From Flavobacterium sp. TR2 (GTDB taxonomy: Bacteria > Bacteroidota > Bacteroidia > Flavobacteriales > Flavobacteriaceae), in contig NZ_CP104307.1 in assembly GCF_025252405.1 (NCBI RefSeq), positions 1,302,001 through 1,366,000 of the forward strand: 64,000 bases of DNA, given 5' to 3'. A program made the translations under genes and the position numbers. Position 1 is the first letter of the stretch. Each line of letters begins with the position of its first letter. The notes beneath the pieces are model-generated. The model did no database searches and was not told where the DNA came from. It worked only from the letters and a program-made list of their open reading frames with translations. Below are positions 8,158 to 16,333 of the stretch, one piece after another.

Positions 8158-9760
8158 ATCCAGAAGGAGTTTTTTAAAAGTAGTTGGTGCAGCTTTAATT
8201 GCGGTTCCATTTCTGCAGTTTTGTTCCGATAAGATTGCGGTAATGATGATTCGTTTATCAGGTACAAAACATATTCTTGGCCATCGTTTATGGATAAAAG
8301 ATTTTCCAAAACCGATAAAACAAATCCAGATTCCATATTTAATTGTCGGCGGCGGAATTTCAGGTTTAAGCGCGGCACGCCAATTTCATAAAAAAGGAAT
8401 TTCAGATTTTCTGATGGTGGAATTAGAAAATCATTTGGGCGGAAATTCTTCCAACGGAGAAAACAAATATTCCAAATATCCTTTGGGAGCGCATTATTTG
8501 CCATTGCCCAATTTTGAGGATAAAGAATTGCTTCGTTTTCTGGAAGAAGAAAAAATAATTTTGGGTTATAACGAAAAAGGTTTCCCAATTTTTGATGAAT
8601 TGCAATTGACTTTTGCTCCAGACGAACGTTTGTTTTACAAAAATAATTGGCAGGAAGGCGTAGTTCCAAAAGAAGGAAATTTAGTTTCAGACGATTTGGA
8701 ATTTGAGCAATTCTTCAAAAAAATGGATGCTTTTAGAACTGCCAAAGGCCAAGATCAGAAGTATTTGTTTGATATTCCGCTTTACCTTTCTTCATCAGAT
8801 TCAAAGACCAGAGCTTTGGATAAAATTACCATGAAGCAATGGTTCAAAGACAACCATTTTACTTCAGAACCTTTGTTTAATTATATCGATTATTGCTGTA
8901 AAGACGATTTTGGTTTGGGAATCGACTATGTTTCGGCTTGGGCAGGAATACATTATTTTGCTGGAAGAAAGCAAAATAGTACGCCCGAAAAACAGGACAG
9001 CGTTTTAACGTGGGCCGAAGGAAATTCGCGTTTAGCCCATCATTTGAAAAAATATACGAAAGGCCAATCGTTAAAAAATCATTTGGTTTATGAAGTCAAA
9101 GTAGCCAATAATAAAGTTATTGCAAAAGTTTTTGATGCTGTAAACAAAACCTCAGTTGAAATTATTGCCGATAAAGCCATAATGGCCTCTCCGCAGTTTG
9201 TAAATCAGTATTTAATAAAAGACAGAAAAACATTTACCAAAGACTTTCATTATACGCCTTGGCTTTTGGCAACGCTGATTGTAAATGATTTATCAGATGA
9301 TTTTAGTTTTCCGCTTTCTTGGGACAATGTGATTTATGATGCAAAAGGTTTAGGATATGTTTACGATCAGCATCAGACCGTGAATCAGGTTCAGGACAAA
9401 AAGGTCATTACGTATTATTATAGTTTTTCGTCTGCCGATTTAAAGAAAACGAGAAAAGAGCTTTACAAAAAAGACAAAGAATATTGGAAACAGTTTGTTC
9501 TTGATGACTTAAAATTGGCTCACCCCAATATTGAAGAGTGTACAGAAGATCTGGAAGTTTTTATTTTAGGTCACGGAATGATTTCGCCGGCGCCAGGTTT
9601 TATTTTTGGAGAATCAAAAAAACAGGCCAAACAGAATATTCAAAATTCTATTTATTTTGCGCATAGCGATTTATCTGGAATCTCGATTTTTGAAGAAGCT
9701 TTTCACCAAGGAATTAATGTTGTAAATGAAATTGTAGATGGAACAACCGTGGATTCATAA
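8132..9760 (+). CDS. Tat-exported FAD-dependent amine-oxidase-like protein
   Basis: 542 residues starting at ATG 8132 and overlapping the synthase gene by 26 bp. The N-terminus has a textbook twin-arginine signal, SRRSFLK, followed by a hydrophobic stretch, which predicts export of a folded, FAD-loaded enzyme. Then follows a Rossmann dinucleotide fold: YLIVGGGISGLSAARQF, FLMVELENHLGG, a pattern shared with amine oxidase/phytoene-desaturase-like flavoproteins. The C-terminal FAD-contact region is around YFAHSDLSGISIFEEAF. Given its neighbours, a polyamine-like or aminopropylated substrate is a reasonable guess, but no substrate residues prove it. A lipobox is not convincing (Phe before Cys). 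Confidence 0.7.
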   Translation: MKSGENCNKSRRSFLKVVGAALIAVPFLQFCSDKIAVMMIRLSGTKHILGHRLWIKDFPKPIKQIQIPYLIVGGGISGLSAARQFHKKGISDFLMVELENHLGGNSSNGENKYSKYPLGAHYLPLPNFEDKELLRFLEEEKIILGYNEKGFPIFDELQLTFAPDERLFYKNNWQEGVVPKEGNLVSDDLEFEQFFKKMDAFRTAKGQDQKYLFDIPLYLSSSDSKTRALDKITMKQWFKDNHFTSEPLFNYIDYCCKDDFGLGIDYVSAWAGIHYFAGRKQNSTPEKQDSVLTWAEGNSRLAHHLKKYTKGQSLKNHLVYEVKVANNKVIAKVFDAVNKTSVEIIADKAIMASPQFVNQYLIKDRKTFTKDFHYTPWLLATLIVNDLSDDFSFPLSWDNVIYDAKGLGYVYDQHQTVNQVQDKKVITYYYSFSSADLKKTRKELYKKDKEYWKQFVLDDLKLAHPNIEECTEDLEVFILGHGMISPAPGFIFGESKKQAKQNIQNSIYFAHSDLSGISIFEEAFHQGINVVNEIVDGTTVDS

Positions 9761-10757
9761 AGCCAAAACCGATTGGGCATTTATTATTGGACCGTCATTT
9801 TTTGTCTTGGCGATCATTTTCATTTTTCAGGATTATATAGCCCAGATCGAGGAAAATTATTCTTTTTACACTTGGCTTTTCCTGATTGTTTTTATAGACG
9901 TAGCGCACGTTTATGCGACATTATTTAAAACTTATTTTGTTGCAGCTGAATTTCAAAAGCAAAAAAGAAGATTGATTTTACTGCCCATTATTTGTTTGGC
10001 AACGGGAATTGTGCTTTTCTCTTTCGGGAGTTTAGTTTTTTGGTCATTTTTGGCTTATGTGGCTGTTTTTCATTTTATTAGGCAGCAATACGGCTTCATG
10101 CGACTGTACGCGAGAAAAGAAACAAAAACGAGGATTTCAGTTTGGATTGACAATCTGGCGATTTATGCTTCAACTGGCTACCCAATGCTGTATTGGTTTT
10201 TTTCGTCTAAGCGAAAGTTCAACTGGTTTGTAGAAAATGAATTTTTTAGGTTTGAAAACCAAAGAATTCTCGAAATCCTGTTGGGAGTTTATATTGCAAT
10301 TTTGATTTTGTATATCCTGTATACTGTTGTAAAATCTATTCAGAATCAGTTTTTTAATATCCCGAAAAACAGTATTATTCTAGGAACGGCTTTGTCTTGG
10401 TATTTCGGAATTGTATATTTTAATGACGATTTGATTTTTACTTTATTGAATGTCGTTTCGCACGGAATTCCGTACATGGCTTTGGTTTATTTTAAAGAAA
10501 TCGACGGAAAATCGGAAGCAGAATTGGGGCGTTTGTCTTTCTTAAAACAATACAAAGGCCTTTTGATTTACATTGGAATTTTGCTTTTAATTGCCTTTTC
10601 CGAAGAATTTCTCTGGGAACTTTTTGTTTGGAATGAAAACATCAGCGTCACAAATTTTGATTTTTCAAGCTGGCAGATTTTGTTAGTTCCGCTATTGACG
10701 GTGCCTCAGTTTACGCATTATTTATTGGATGGCTTTATTTGGAAGTCAAAAAAATAA
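9738..10757 (+). CDS. Polytopic membrane protein with conserved-looking His/Asp/Gln sites
   Basis: 339 residues, about eight to nine membrane helices; the ATG overlaps the FAD-protein gene by 23 bp, so it is translationally coupled to it. Charged and polar residues are unusually placed at helix ends: D54-V-A-H57, H112-F-I-R-Q-Q, S-H242-G, and Q324-F-T-H327-YLLD331. Such buried His/Asp sets are typical of membrane metalloenzymes (desaturase- or Brp/Blh-like), but the spacing does not match a family I can name. It closes the block; the convergent gene stops 3 bp beyond it. Function unknown. Confidence 0.6.
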   Translation: MEQPWIHKAKTDWAFIIGPSFFVLAIIFIFQDYIAQIEENYSFYTWLFLIVFIDVAHVYATLFKTYFVAAEFQKQKRRLILLPIICLATGIVLFSFGSLVFWSFLAYVAVFHFIRQQYGFMRLYARKETKTRISVWIDNLAIYASTGYPMLYWFFSSKRKFNWFVENEFFRFENQRILEILLGVYIAILILYILYTVVKSIQNQFFNIPKNSIILGTALSWYFGIVYFNDDLIFTLLNVVSHGIPYMALVYFKEIDGKSEAELGRLSFLKQYKGLLIYIGILLLIAFSEEFLWELFVWNENISVTNFDFSSWQILLVPLLTVPQFTHYLLDGFIWKSKK

Positions 10758-10759
10758 AT

Positions 10760-11266
10760 CTAAAGCTTTATCTCAAACAAACTAAAAGAACCTTCTTTGT
10801 AATGTTCTGGCAATTCATTTGTCCATTCGATTGTACTTATTCCTTTGTAGGTGAAACCACAACTCGTGTAGTACTTATTTATTCTTTCGTTGCCGCTGTG
10901 TGTGTCTAGTCTAATGTATTCTTTACCATTTTCTTTGGCATATTCTTTAGTCCATTCTATAATTTTTTTGACATAAGACTGCCCTCTAAATTTTGGATTT
11001 GTGGCAATGCGATGTAAATAAACTGCAGAATCTTTACTGGCTTCTTTCCAGATAATTAAATCATTAAAAGTGAGTACAAATGTACAAGCAACTTCGTTTC
11101 CTTCTTTGATTATAAAATGACGATTTTCGGCAATTTCTTTTTCAATTAATGTTCTTTCAAAACCTCTCCAGCTTTTATTGTTGACTGTTTTTTGATAAGC
11201 TGTAGCTTCGTTGTAAATATTGAAAACGGCGTCGATATCTTCATTTCTAGTTTTAAAAAATTCCAT
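10760..11266 (-). CDS. GNAT-family N-acetyltransferase
   Basis: 168 residues from the ATG at 11266; the longer frame to 11302 would need a TTG and adds an atypical tail. The family's acetyl-CoA site is visible as LHRIATNPKFRGQSYVKKIIEW (motif A, with R-G-Q), followed by Y-I-R-LDTHSGNERINKYYTSCGF (motif B). Substrate cannot be told; relatives acetylate small molecules or protein N-termini. Convergent with the preceding operon. Confidence 0.85.
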   Translation of the reverse strand: MEFFKTRNEDIDAVFNIYNEATAYQKTVNNKSWRGFERTLIEKEIAENRHFIIKEGNEVACTFVLTFNDLIIWKEASKDSAVYLHRIATNPKFRGQSYVKKIIEWTKEYAKENGKEYIRLDTHSGNERINKYYTSCGFTYKGISTIEWTNELPEHYKEGSFSLFEIKL

Positions 11267-11339
11267 TATATGGTTTTGTTCTATAAATTCATGAATCTTC
11301 AAAGATAAATTTTTCCAAAGTCTTAAAGGTTCGAAATAC

Positions 11340-12305
11340 TTAATTTATGCTTTTTTTATCAGAGTCTAACCAAACCACATTCTGTTCTGATTGATGGTTT
11401 TGACCAATAATATCTCTGTACAATTCTGGTCTTCTAGCTTTTATGTACCTGCTTCCGCCTGCAAGATTGCACTTTTCAGGGGTAATTATTGCTGTTGCAA
11501 AAGAATCGTCAAAAGTGTTGCATTCTGCCAGAATATCTCCAAAAGGATCTATAATCATAGAACAGCCGTTTTTTAATTGATCGTCATCCATGCCAATTGG
11601 ATTCGAAAATATGGCATAAATAGCATTGTCGTAAGCTCTTGCCGGCAGCCATTTCATCAGCCAATCTCTGCCTTTCATTCCGTTAAATTCTAAGCGTAAA
11701 GAAGTTGGATCGGTTTCTCGGTTTTTCCAAAGATCTGAGGATACAAAACCAGCTCCAGGTCGGGTAGAAGGCGTGCACATGGTTACGTGCGGCATAAAAA
11801 TAATGTCGGCACCTAAAAGTTTTGTAGCACGAACATTTTCTATAATATTATTGTCATAACAGATTAAAATACCGCATTTCCAGCCCTCAATTTCAAAAAT
11901 GCAATAACGGTCTCCCGCTGTCAAATATGGATTTATAAACGGATGCAATTTTCGGTACTTCGCCACTAGGCCGTTTTTATCTACGCAAACATATGCTTTA
12001 AAAAGGTTGTTGTTCTCATCTTTTTCGAAGAGCCCGGCCAGTATTACAATATTATTTTTTTGGGCAATTTCAACCAGTTTTAAAATGCTTTCTCCGTTCG
12101 GAATTAATTCTGCCAAGTCCAGCATTTGTTCTGTTGATAAATTTCTTGCAAATGTATACCCTGTTATAGAGCATTCATGAAACGAAATCACATCACAGCC
12201 TTCTTCTGATGCTTTTCGCGATAAGTTTTCGATTACAGATAGATTATAGTTTTTATCGCCGCTCTTGTTTTCAAACTGGGCTGCAGCTATTTTTAGATTT
12301 TTCAT
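11340..12305 (-). CDS. Carbon-nitrogen hydrolase (nitrilase superfamily)
   Basis: 321 residues with the full catalytic triad: Glu44 in FHECSITGY, Lys119 in KYRKLHPF, and Cys149 in ILICYDN. The architecture is a single CN-hydrolase domain without an extra synthetase. Members cleave C-N bonds in amides, N-carbamyl amines (AguB-like) or nitriles. The LHPF-(8)-GDRY spacing resembles aliphatic amidase or carbamoylputrescine amidase-like enzymes, but the substrate is not assigned. The AraC regulator gene is just upstream on the same strand and may control it. ATG start. Confidence 0.85.
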   Translation of the reverse strand: MKNLKIAAAQFENKSGDKNYNLSVIENLSRKASEEGCDVISFHECSITGYTFARNLSTEQMLDLAELIPNGESILKLVEIAQKNNIVILAGLFEKDENNNLFKAYVCVDKNGLVAKYRKLHPFINPYLTAGDRYCIFEIEGWKCGILICYDNNIIENVRATKLLGADIIFMPHVTMCTPSTRPGAGFVSSDLWKNRETDPTSLRLEFNGMKGRDWLMKWLPARAYDNAIYAIFSNPIGMDDDQLKNGCSMIIDPFGDILAECNTFDDSFATAIITPEKCNLAGGSRYIKARRPELYRDIIGQNHQSEQNVVWLDSDKKSIN

Positions 12306-12374
12306 TTTGTTTGCTATTAATTTTATCCAAAAATAGCATTGCCGTTATTTTATAAATTGTATAAAACCGACATT

Positions 12375-13199
12375 TTAGTATAATAGAGGAGGCAGTGTTT
12401 TGATAAGATTGTTGGTTAGTTTCTCACTGCTGGACATATATTCGGTTGGAGTAATTCCAGTATGTTTTCTAAATTCTTTTATTAGATGAGACTGATCTGA
12501 AAATCCTGCATCGTAGCAGATTGCGGTCAGATTTATATTATCAGTTTTGTCTTTTAATAATTTTAGAAAATGATGCAATCTTATAATATTCCCAAATTTT
12601 TTCGGATTTAACCCGATACATTCTTTAAATTTTCTTTCAAGATGCCTTTCGGTATAACCTGTGTACTCGACCAATTGTTTCATGGAGAAATGTCCTTTAT
12701 TGCCGATAATAAAATTTAGCGAACTATTTACCAGCAGCTGATTTGAGTTCGGTCTTACTGCGATTAGGGGTCTAAAAAAATGATTTAAAAGATCAATGCG
12801 CGTTTGATTGTTTTCTTCAGACAATTTCTCGAGAAGGGTTGAGGTTTTTTTGCCAAATAGATCTTCAACAGGAATTATAGAATCGTGAAATTCATCGGCG
12901 GGCACACCTAATAATTTATTTATTCCGTTGGGCTGAAAAACGACAATGATCAGCTTAATTTCATTTTCAGAATAAAGATCTTTGTAGCTGCTCAATTGCC
13001 CGTATACAAATGAAGCAGGCAGATAATTCTTTACGTCGTATTTATTTATTCCAGCAATAAGTTTACTTTTTATAGAGAAAACAAGACCAGTATTGCCGTC
13101 TGAAAATAAGCGGAATTTTTGCAGAGCAGTTTCGGGATCATCTAAAAATAGATAATGCTTGATATAGGGTAATAGATCTTTTGTAACAGAAGCCTGCAT
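12375..13199 (-). CDS. AraC-family transcriptional regulator
   Basis: 274 residues. The C-terminal double HTH is plain: FSMKQLVEYTGYTERHLERKFKECIGLNPKKF (first helix pair) and NLTAICYDAGFSDQSHLIKEFRKHTGITPTEYM (second, with the conserved P-x-E-Y end). The N-terminal part resembles the DUF6597-type sensor found in Bacteroidota AraC proteins. It lies 69 bp upstream of the nitrilase gene on the same strand, so it likely regulates or is co-transcribed with it. Confidence 0.88.
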   Translation of the reverse strand: MQASVTKDLLPYIKHYLFLDDPETALQKFRLFSDGNTGLVFSIKSKLIAGINKYDVKNYLPASFVYGQLSSYKDLYSENEIKLIIVVFQPNGINKLLGVPADEFHDSIIPVEDLFGKKTSTLLEKLSEENNQTRIDLLNHFFRPLIAVRPNSNQLLVNSSLNFIIGNKGHFSMKQLVEYTGYTERHLERKFKECIGLNPKKFGNIIRLHHFLKLLKDKTDNINLTAICYDAGFSDQSHLIKEFRKHTGITPTEYMSSSEKLTNNLIKTLPPLLY

Positions 13200-13280
13200 G
13201 GCAAATTAGTTTATAGCAACATACAAAGGTACCTTTATTTTGTTTCAAAATGTTTTGCTAAATGCAATTGTAAGACTAAT

Positions 13281-14045
13281 TTATTTCTGCAAAGCAGTTT
13301 TAACCTGCGGCAGCATTTTGTCGACAAACATTTTATACGCAGTTTCAGAAGGATGCAGTCCGTCTGAAGCAACAAGGCTCGGATTGTTAAGACCTTGTCT
13401 CGTAATATCGGTAATGGAAATAAACGCAACATTTCTGGAGATGCAGCAACGCTCAGCAAAACTGTTGTACTGGTTTATTTCGTTCGAAATTTTCATTCGG
13501 TTTGAATCGGTATAGTTGGCAGCAAATGGAGTATAGGCATAATCTGGAATCGATAGCACAATCACTTTTTTATTGTTGCCTTTGGCCAATGCGATTGCCT
13601 TATCGAGCAATTGTGGAAATTCTTTTTCGTAAACCGAAAAATCTAAATGCTGGTATTGATTGTTGACGCCAATTAAAAGGGTGACCAAATCATAATTGGA
13701 TTCTGGATTTTGGGAATTGATTGCGGAAATTAAATTTGCCGTTGTCCATCCTGTTGTCGCAATGACTTTTAATGAAAAAGCGGTTTCGGGATAAATTGTC
13801 TGCAATTTAGCTTTGAGCTGTTCCGGATAGCGGCAGGTTTCGCACACGCTTTGTCCAATGGTATAACTGTCGCCTAAAGCAAGATAATTTATAGATTTTG
13901 AAATTGGAGCTGTGGGAACTTCTGCGGTTGGCGGAGTTGTTGCGGGAGGAACCGAAATGTTCTCAGAATCTGATTGCTCAGCGCTGCAGCTTAATAAAAA
14001 TATGCTGAGTATAACAATAACTATTTGTTTGAAATGCGGTTTCAT
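13281..14045 (-). CDS. SGNH/GDSL hydrolase lipoprotein
   Basis: 254 residues. A lipoprotein signal ends at FLLSC (Cys about 20), then a Pro/Thr-rich linker (about 25-48) and an SGNH esterase domain: block I ALGDSYTIGQS with nucleophile Ser, block III LLIGVNNQYQ with Asn, and block V SDGLHPS with the catalytic Asp/His pair. Such surface esterases deacetylate glycans or cleave lipids. A pair of Cys residues (SVCETC) near the catalytic Ser and another CC pair may form disulfides. Substrate unknown. Confidence 0.88.
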   Translation of the reverse strand: MKPHFKQIVIVILSIFLLSCSAEQSDSENISVPPATTPPTAEVPTAPISKSINYLALGDSYTIGQSVCETCRYPEQLKAKLQTIYPETAFSLKVIATTGWTTANLISAINSQNPESNYDLVTLLIGVNNQYQHLDFSVYEKEFPQLLDKAIALAKGNNKKVIVLSIPDYAYTPFAANYTDSNRMKISNEINQYNSFAERCCISRNVAFISITDITRQGLNNPSLVASDGLHPSETAYKMFVDKMLPQVKTALQK

Positions 14046-14114
14046 AATTTTGGCAAATTAGGTTTGTGAACATCTTAAACAAATAGTTACGTTAAATATA
14101 TGAGTTCGGTTTTT

Positions 14115-14897
14115 TTAAACCATTTCGGCTTTCATCAAAATTTCTTCTTCGATGGCATTCCAAAGACCGATGCGTTTTTCTAGAGCTAAGATCGAAACTT
14201 CTTCAACTTCTTTCCATTTTTGAGCATCGTTCTCACACAACTCTGTAATCATGGTCATAGCCATTGGTCCGTGTTCATCGGCATCCAATTCGATATGTCT
14301 TTCAAAATAGTACAGCAATTTTGTTAAATCGGTTTCCGGAAGGTTTTTCTGGAAGTTTTTCAAAATTTCGGTAAACATACTCGGAATCAAGTCTTCTCTT
14401 CCAAAGGTAAAGGCTGCGGCAATTTCGTGAGGTTTGCCTTCTTCAATAACTCTAAAAGTAAAATCCAAGAAAGATTTTACATTAGGATGCAACTGGCTTT
14501 GTTTGATGGCAACAAATATGTTTTGAAGCGAATTTACTTCTGATAAAAAGTTTAAAATGCCAGTAGTGTCTGCGCCACAAGCTTCCATTGCCTCCAAATA
14601 CATTTCGTAATGGCTTTGCCTTCTTCCGTCAAGCGTTAAATCGGTTTCTTCTGCAAGAACAATTTCATTGATTAAATAGCGAGTTTCTGGATTTTTGGTA
14701 GCAAACCAAGGCGTTGTTGTACAAGTAAGTTTGGCTTGTAATGCTTTTAACAAAGACATGAAATCCCAAACAGCAAAAACGTGAGTTTCTAGAAAACTGT
14801 GCAGGTCATTTATATTTTGAATCTTATTGTATAAAGAATGGTTTAAAAGTTGGTCTTTTTGAGGTTGAATGCTTTTGTTTATCGTTTCGATATTCAT
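14115..14897 (-). CDS. DUF3050 family protein (heme-oxygenase-like fold)
   Basis: 260 residues, all-helical and soluble. Recognised by LHSFLETHVFAVWDFMSLLKALQ and WFATKNPETRYLINEIVLAEETD near the N-terminus and FERHIELDADEHGPMAM in the second half. His and Glu pairs (HVF, EIVLAEE, H-x3-D-x2-EH) sit where heme-oxygenase-like diiron proteins place metal ligands. Biochemical role unknown. A short upstream -7 box (CAAAGATA on the plus strand, 14917-14924) lies before its start. Confidence 0.7.
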   Translation of the reverse strand: MNIETINKSIQPQKDQLLNHSLYNKIQNINDLHSFLETHVFAVWDFMSLLKALQAKLTCTTTPWFATKNPETRYLINEIVLAEETDLTLDGRRQSHYEMYLEAMEACGADTTGILNFLSEVNSLQNIFVAIKQSQLHPNVKSFLDFTFRVIEEGKPHEIAAAFTFGREDLIPSMFTEILKNFQKNLPETDLTKLLYYFERHIELDADEHGPMAMTMITELCENDAQKWKEVEEVSILALEKRIGLWNAIEEEILMKAEMV

Positions 14898-14924
14898 TTT
14901 TGAAAAAATTTTGATGCAAAGATA

Positions 14925-14953
14925 AAAAGCTTCTCCGTCAAGAAGAAGCTTTT
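14925..14953 (-). terminator. Terminator of the acyl-CoA dehydrogenase gene
   Basis: Perfect 10-bp stem (14925-14934 with 14944-14953), 9-nt loop, with an A-rich flank on the plus strand that gives a U tract on the minus-strand transcript. It lies 36 bp after the dehydrogenase stop. Confidence 0.75.
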
Positions 14954-14988
14954 CGCATTGATTTTATGTATATTTTAATAATTGGCGT

Positions 14989-16167
14989 TTATTTAAATGC
15001 TGGAATTCCAGTCACATCCATTCCAGTTATCAATAAATGTATGTCGTGAGTTCCTTCGTAAGTGATCACACTTTCAAGGTTCATCATATGGCGCATAATA
15101 GAGTATTCGCCAGTAATTCCCATACCTCCGAGCATTTGTCTGGCTTCTCTCGCAATGTTGATCGCCATATTTACGTTATTGCGTTTTGCCATAGAAATTT
15201 GTGCAGTTGTCGCTCTGCCTTCATTTCTTAAAACCCCTAAACGCCAAGTTAATAATTGCGCTTTTGTAATTTCGGTAATCATTTCAGCCAATTTTTTCTG
15301 CTGTAATTGAGTTCCTCCAATTGGTTTTCCGAATTGAATTCTTTCTTTTGAATATCTTAAAGCAGTATCATAGCAATCCATTGCAGCCCCAATTGCACCC
15401 CAAGCAATTCCGTAACGAGCAGAATCTAAACAGCCAAGAGGAGCGCCAAGACCAGATTTATTTGGCAAAAGGTTTTCTTTTGGAACTTTTACATTATCAA
15501 AAATTAATTCTCCCGTCGCAGAAGCGCGAAGCGACCATTTATTATGAGTTTCTGGTGTAGTGAAGCCTTCCATGCCGCGCTCAACAATTAAACCATGAAT
15601 TCGGCCTTCTTCGTTTTTAGCCCAAACAATTGCAATATCTGCAAAAGGAGCATTAGAAATCCACATTTTAGCACCATTTAGAAGATAATGATCTCCCATA
15701 TCTTTAAAATTGGTAATCATGCTTCCAGGATCAGAACCGTGATCAGGTTCAGTTAATCCGAAACATCCAATATATTCTCCTGTAGCCAGTTTTGGCAGGT
15801 ATTTCATTCTTTGCTCTTCATTTCCGTATTTCCAAATAGGGTACATTACCAAAGATGATTGAACAGATGAGGTAGATCTTACGCCAGAATCGCCTCTTTC
15901 GATTTCCTGCATAATTAAACCGTAAGAGATCTGGTCTAATCCTGCGCCGCCGTATTCTACAGGAATATAAGGTCCGAAACCGCCGATTTCTCCAAGACCT
16001 TTAATAAGTTGTTTAGGAAATTCTGCTTTTTGAGCATATTCTTCTATAATAGGAGAAACTTCTTTTTTAACCCAAGCGCGAGCAGATTCGCGAACCAATT
16101 TATGTTCGTCTGATAATAAATCGTCAAGGTTAAAATAATCCGGAGATTGAAATAGGTCTGGTTTCAT
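14989..16167 (-). CDS. Acyl-CoA dehydrogenase, glutaryl-CoA-dehydrogenase-like
   Basis: 392-residue FAD enzyme with the three-domain ACAD fold. Seen: GLTEPDHGSDPGSM (FAD/acyl site), KMWISNAPFADIAIVWAK, RIQFGKPIGGTQLQQKKLAEM and the C-terminal MLGGMGITGEYSIMRHMMNLESVITYEGTHDIH, in which the Glu of YEGTHDIH is the catalytic base. The RSTSSVQSSLVMYPI segment is typical of the glutaryl-CoA dehydrogenase branch and carries the Arg that binds the substrate carboxylate. It would oxidise and decarboxylate glutaryl-CoA in lysine or tryptophan catabolism, with electrons going to ETF. Monocistronic, ATG start. Confidence 0.88.
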   Translation of the reverse strand: MKPDLFQSPDYFNLDDLLSDEHKLVRESARAWVKKEVSPIIEEYAQKAEFPKQLIKGLGEIGGFGPYIPVEYGGAGLDQISYGLIMQEIERGDSGVRSTSSVQSSLVMYPIWKYGNEEQRMKYLPKLATGEYIGCFGLTEPDHGSDPGSMITNFKDMGDHYLLNGAKMWISNAPFADIAIVWAKNEEGRIHGLIVERGMEGFTTPETHNKWSLRASATGELIFDNVKVPKENLLPNKSGLGAPLGCLDSARYGIAWGAIGAAMDCYDTALRYSKERIQFGKPIGGTQLQQKKLAEMITEITKAQLLTWRLGVLRNEGRATTAQISMAKRNNVNMAINIAREARQMLGGMGITGEYSIMRHMMNLESVITYEGTHDIHLLITGMDVTGIPAFK

Positions 16168-16333
16168 GTTTTTTAATTTTTAGCAAAGCAAATTTACATA
16201 ATAAAAATATAACAAATACAGGTAAAATTGTTATATTTTTTTAAGGCAAAAATAAAATTAATAGGAATTTGGCAAATTAATTGTAGTTTATTGATAATTT
16301 ATAGACTATTTTTGAATACCAAAAACAAACTTA

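Noticed and set aside
8132..8240. Lipoprotein signal on the FAD enzyme
   Set aside because: The Cys after the hydrophobic stretch is preceded by Phe-Gln-Phe, not a normal lipobox; the Tat motif is the better explanation.
8124..8669. 181-codon frame antisense to the FAD gene
   Set aside because: It is the shadow of a clearly coding gene, with no motif of its own.
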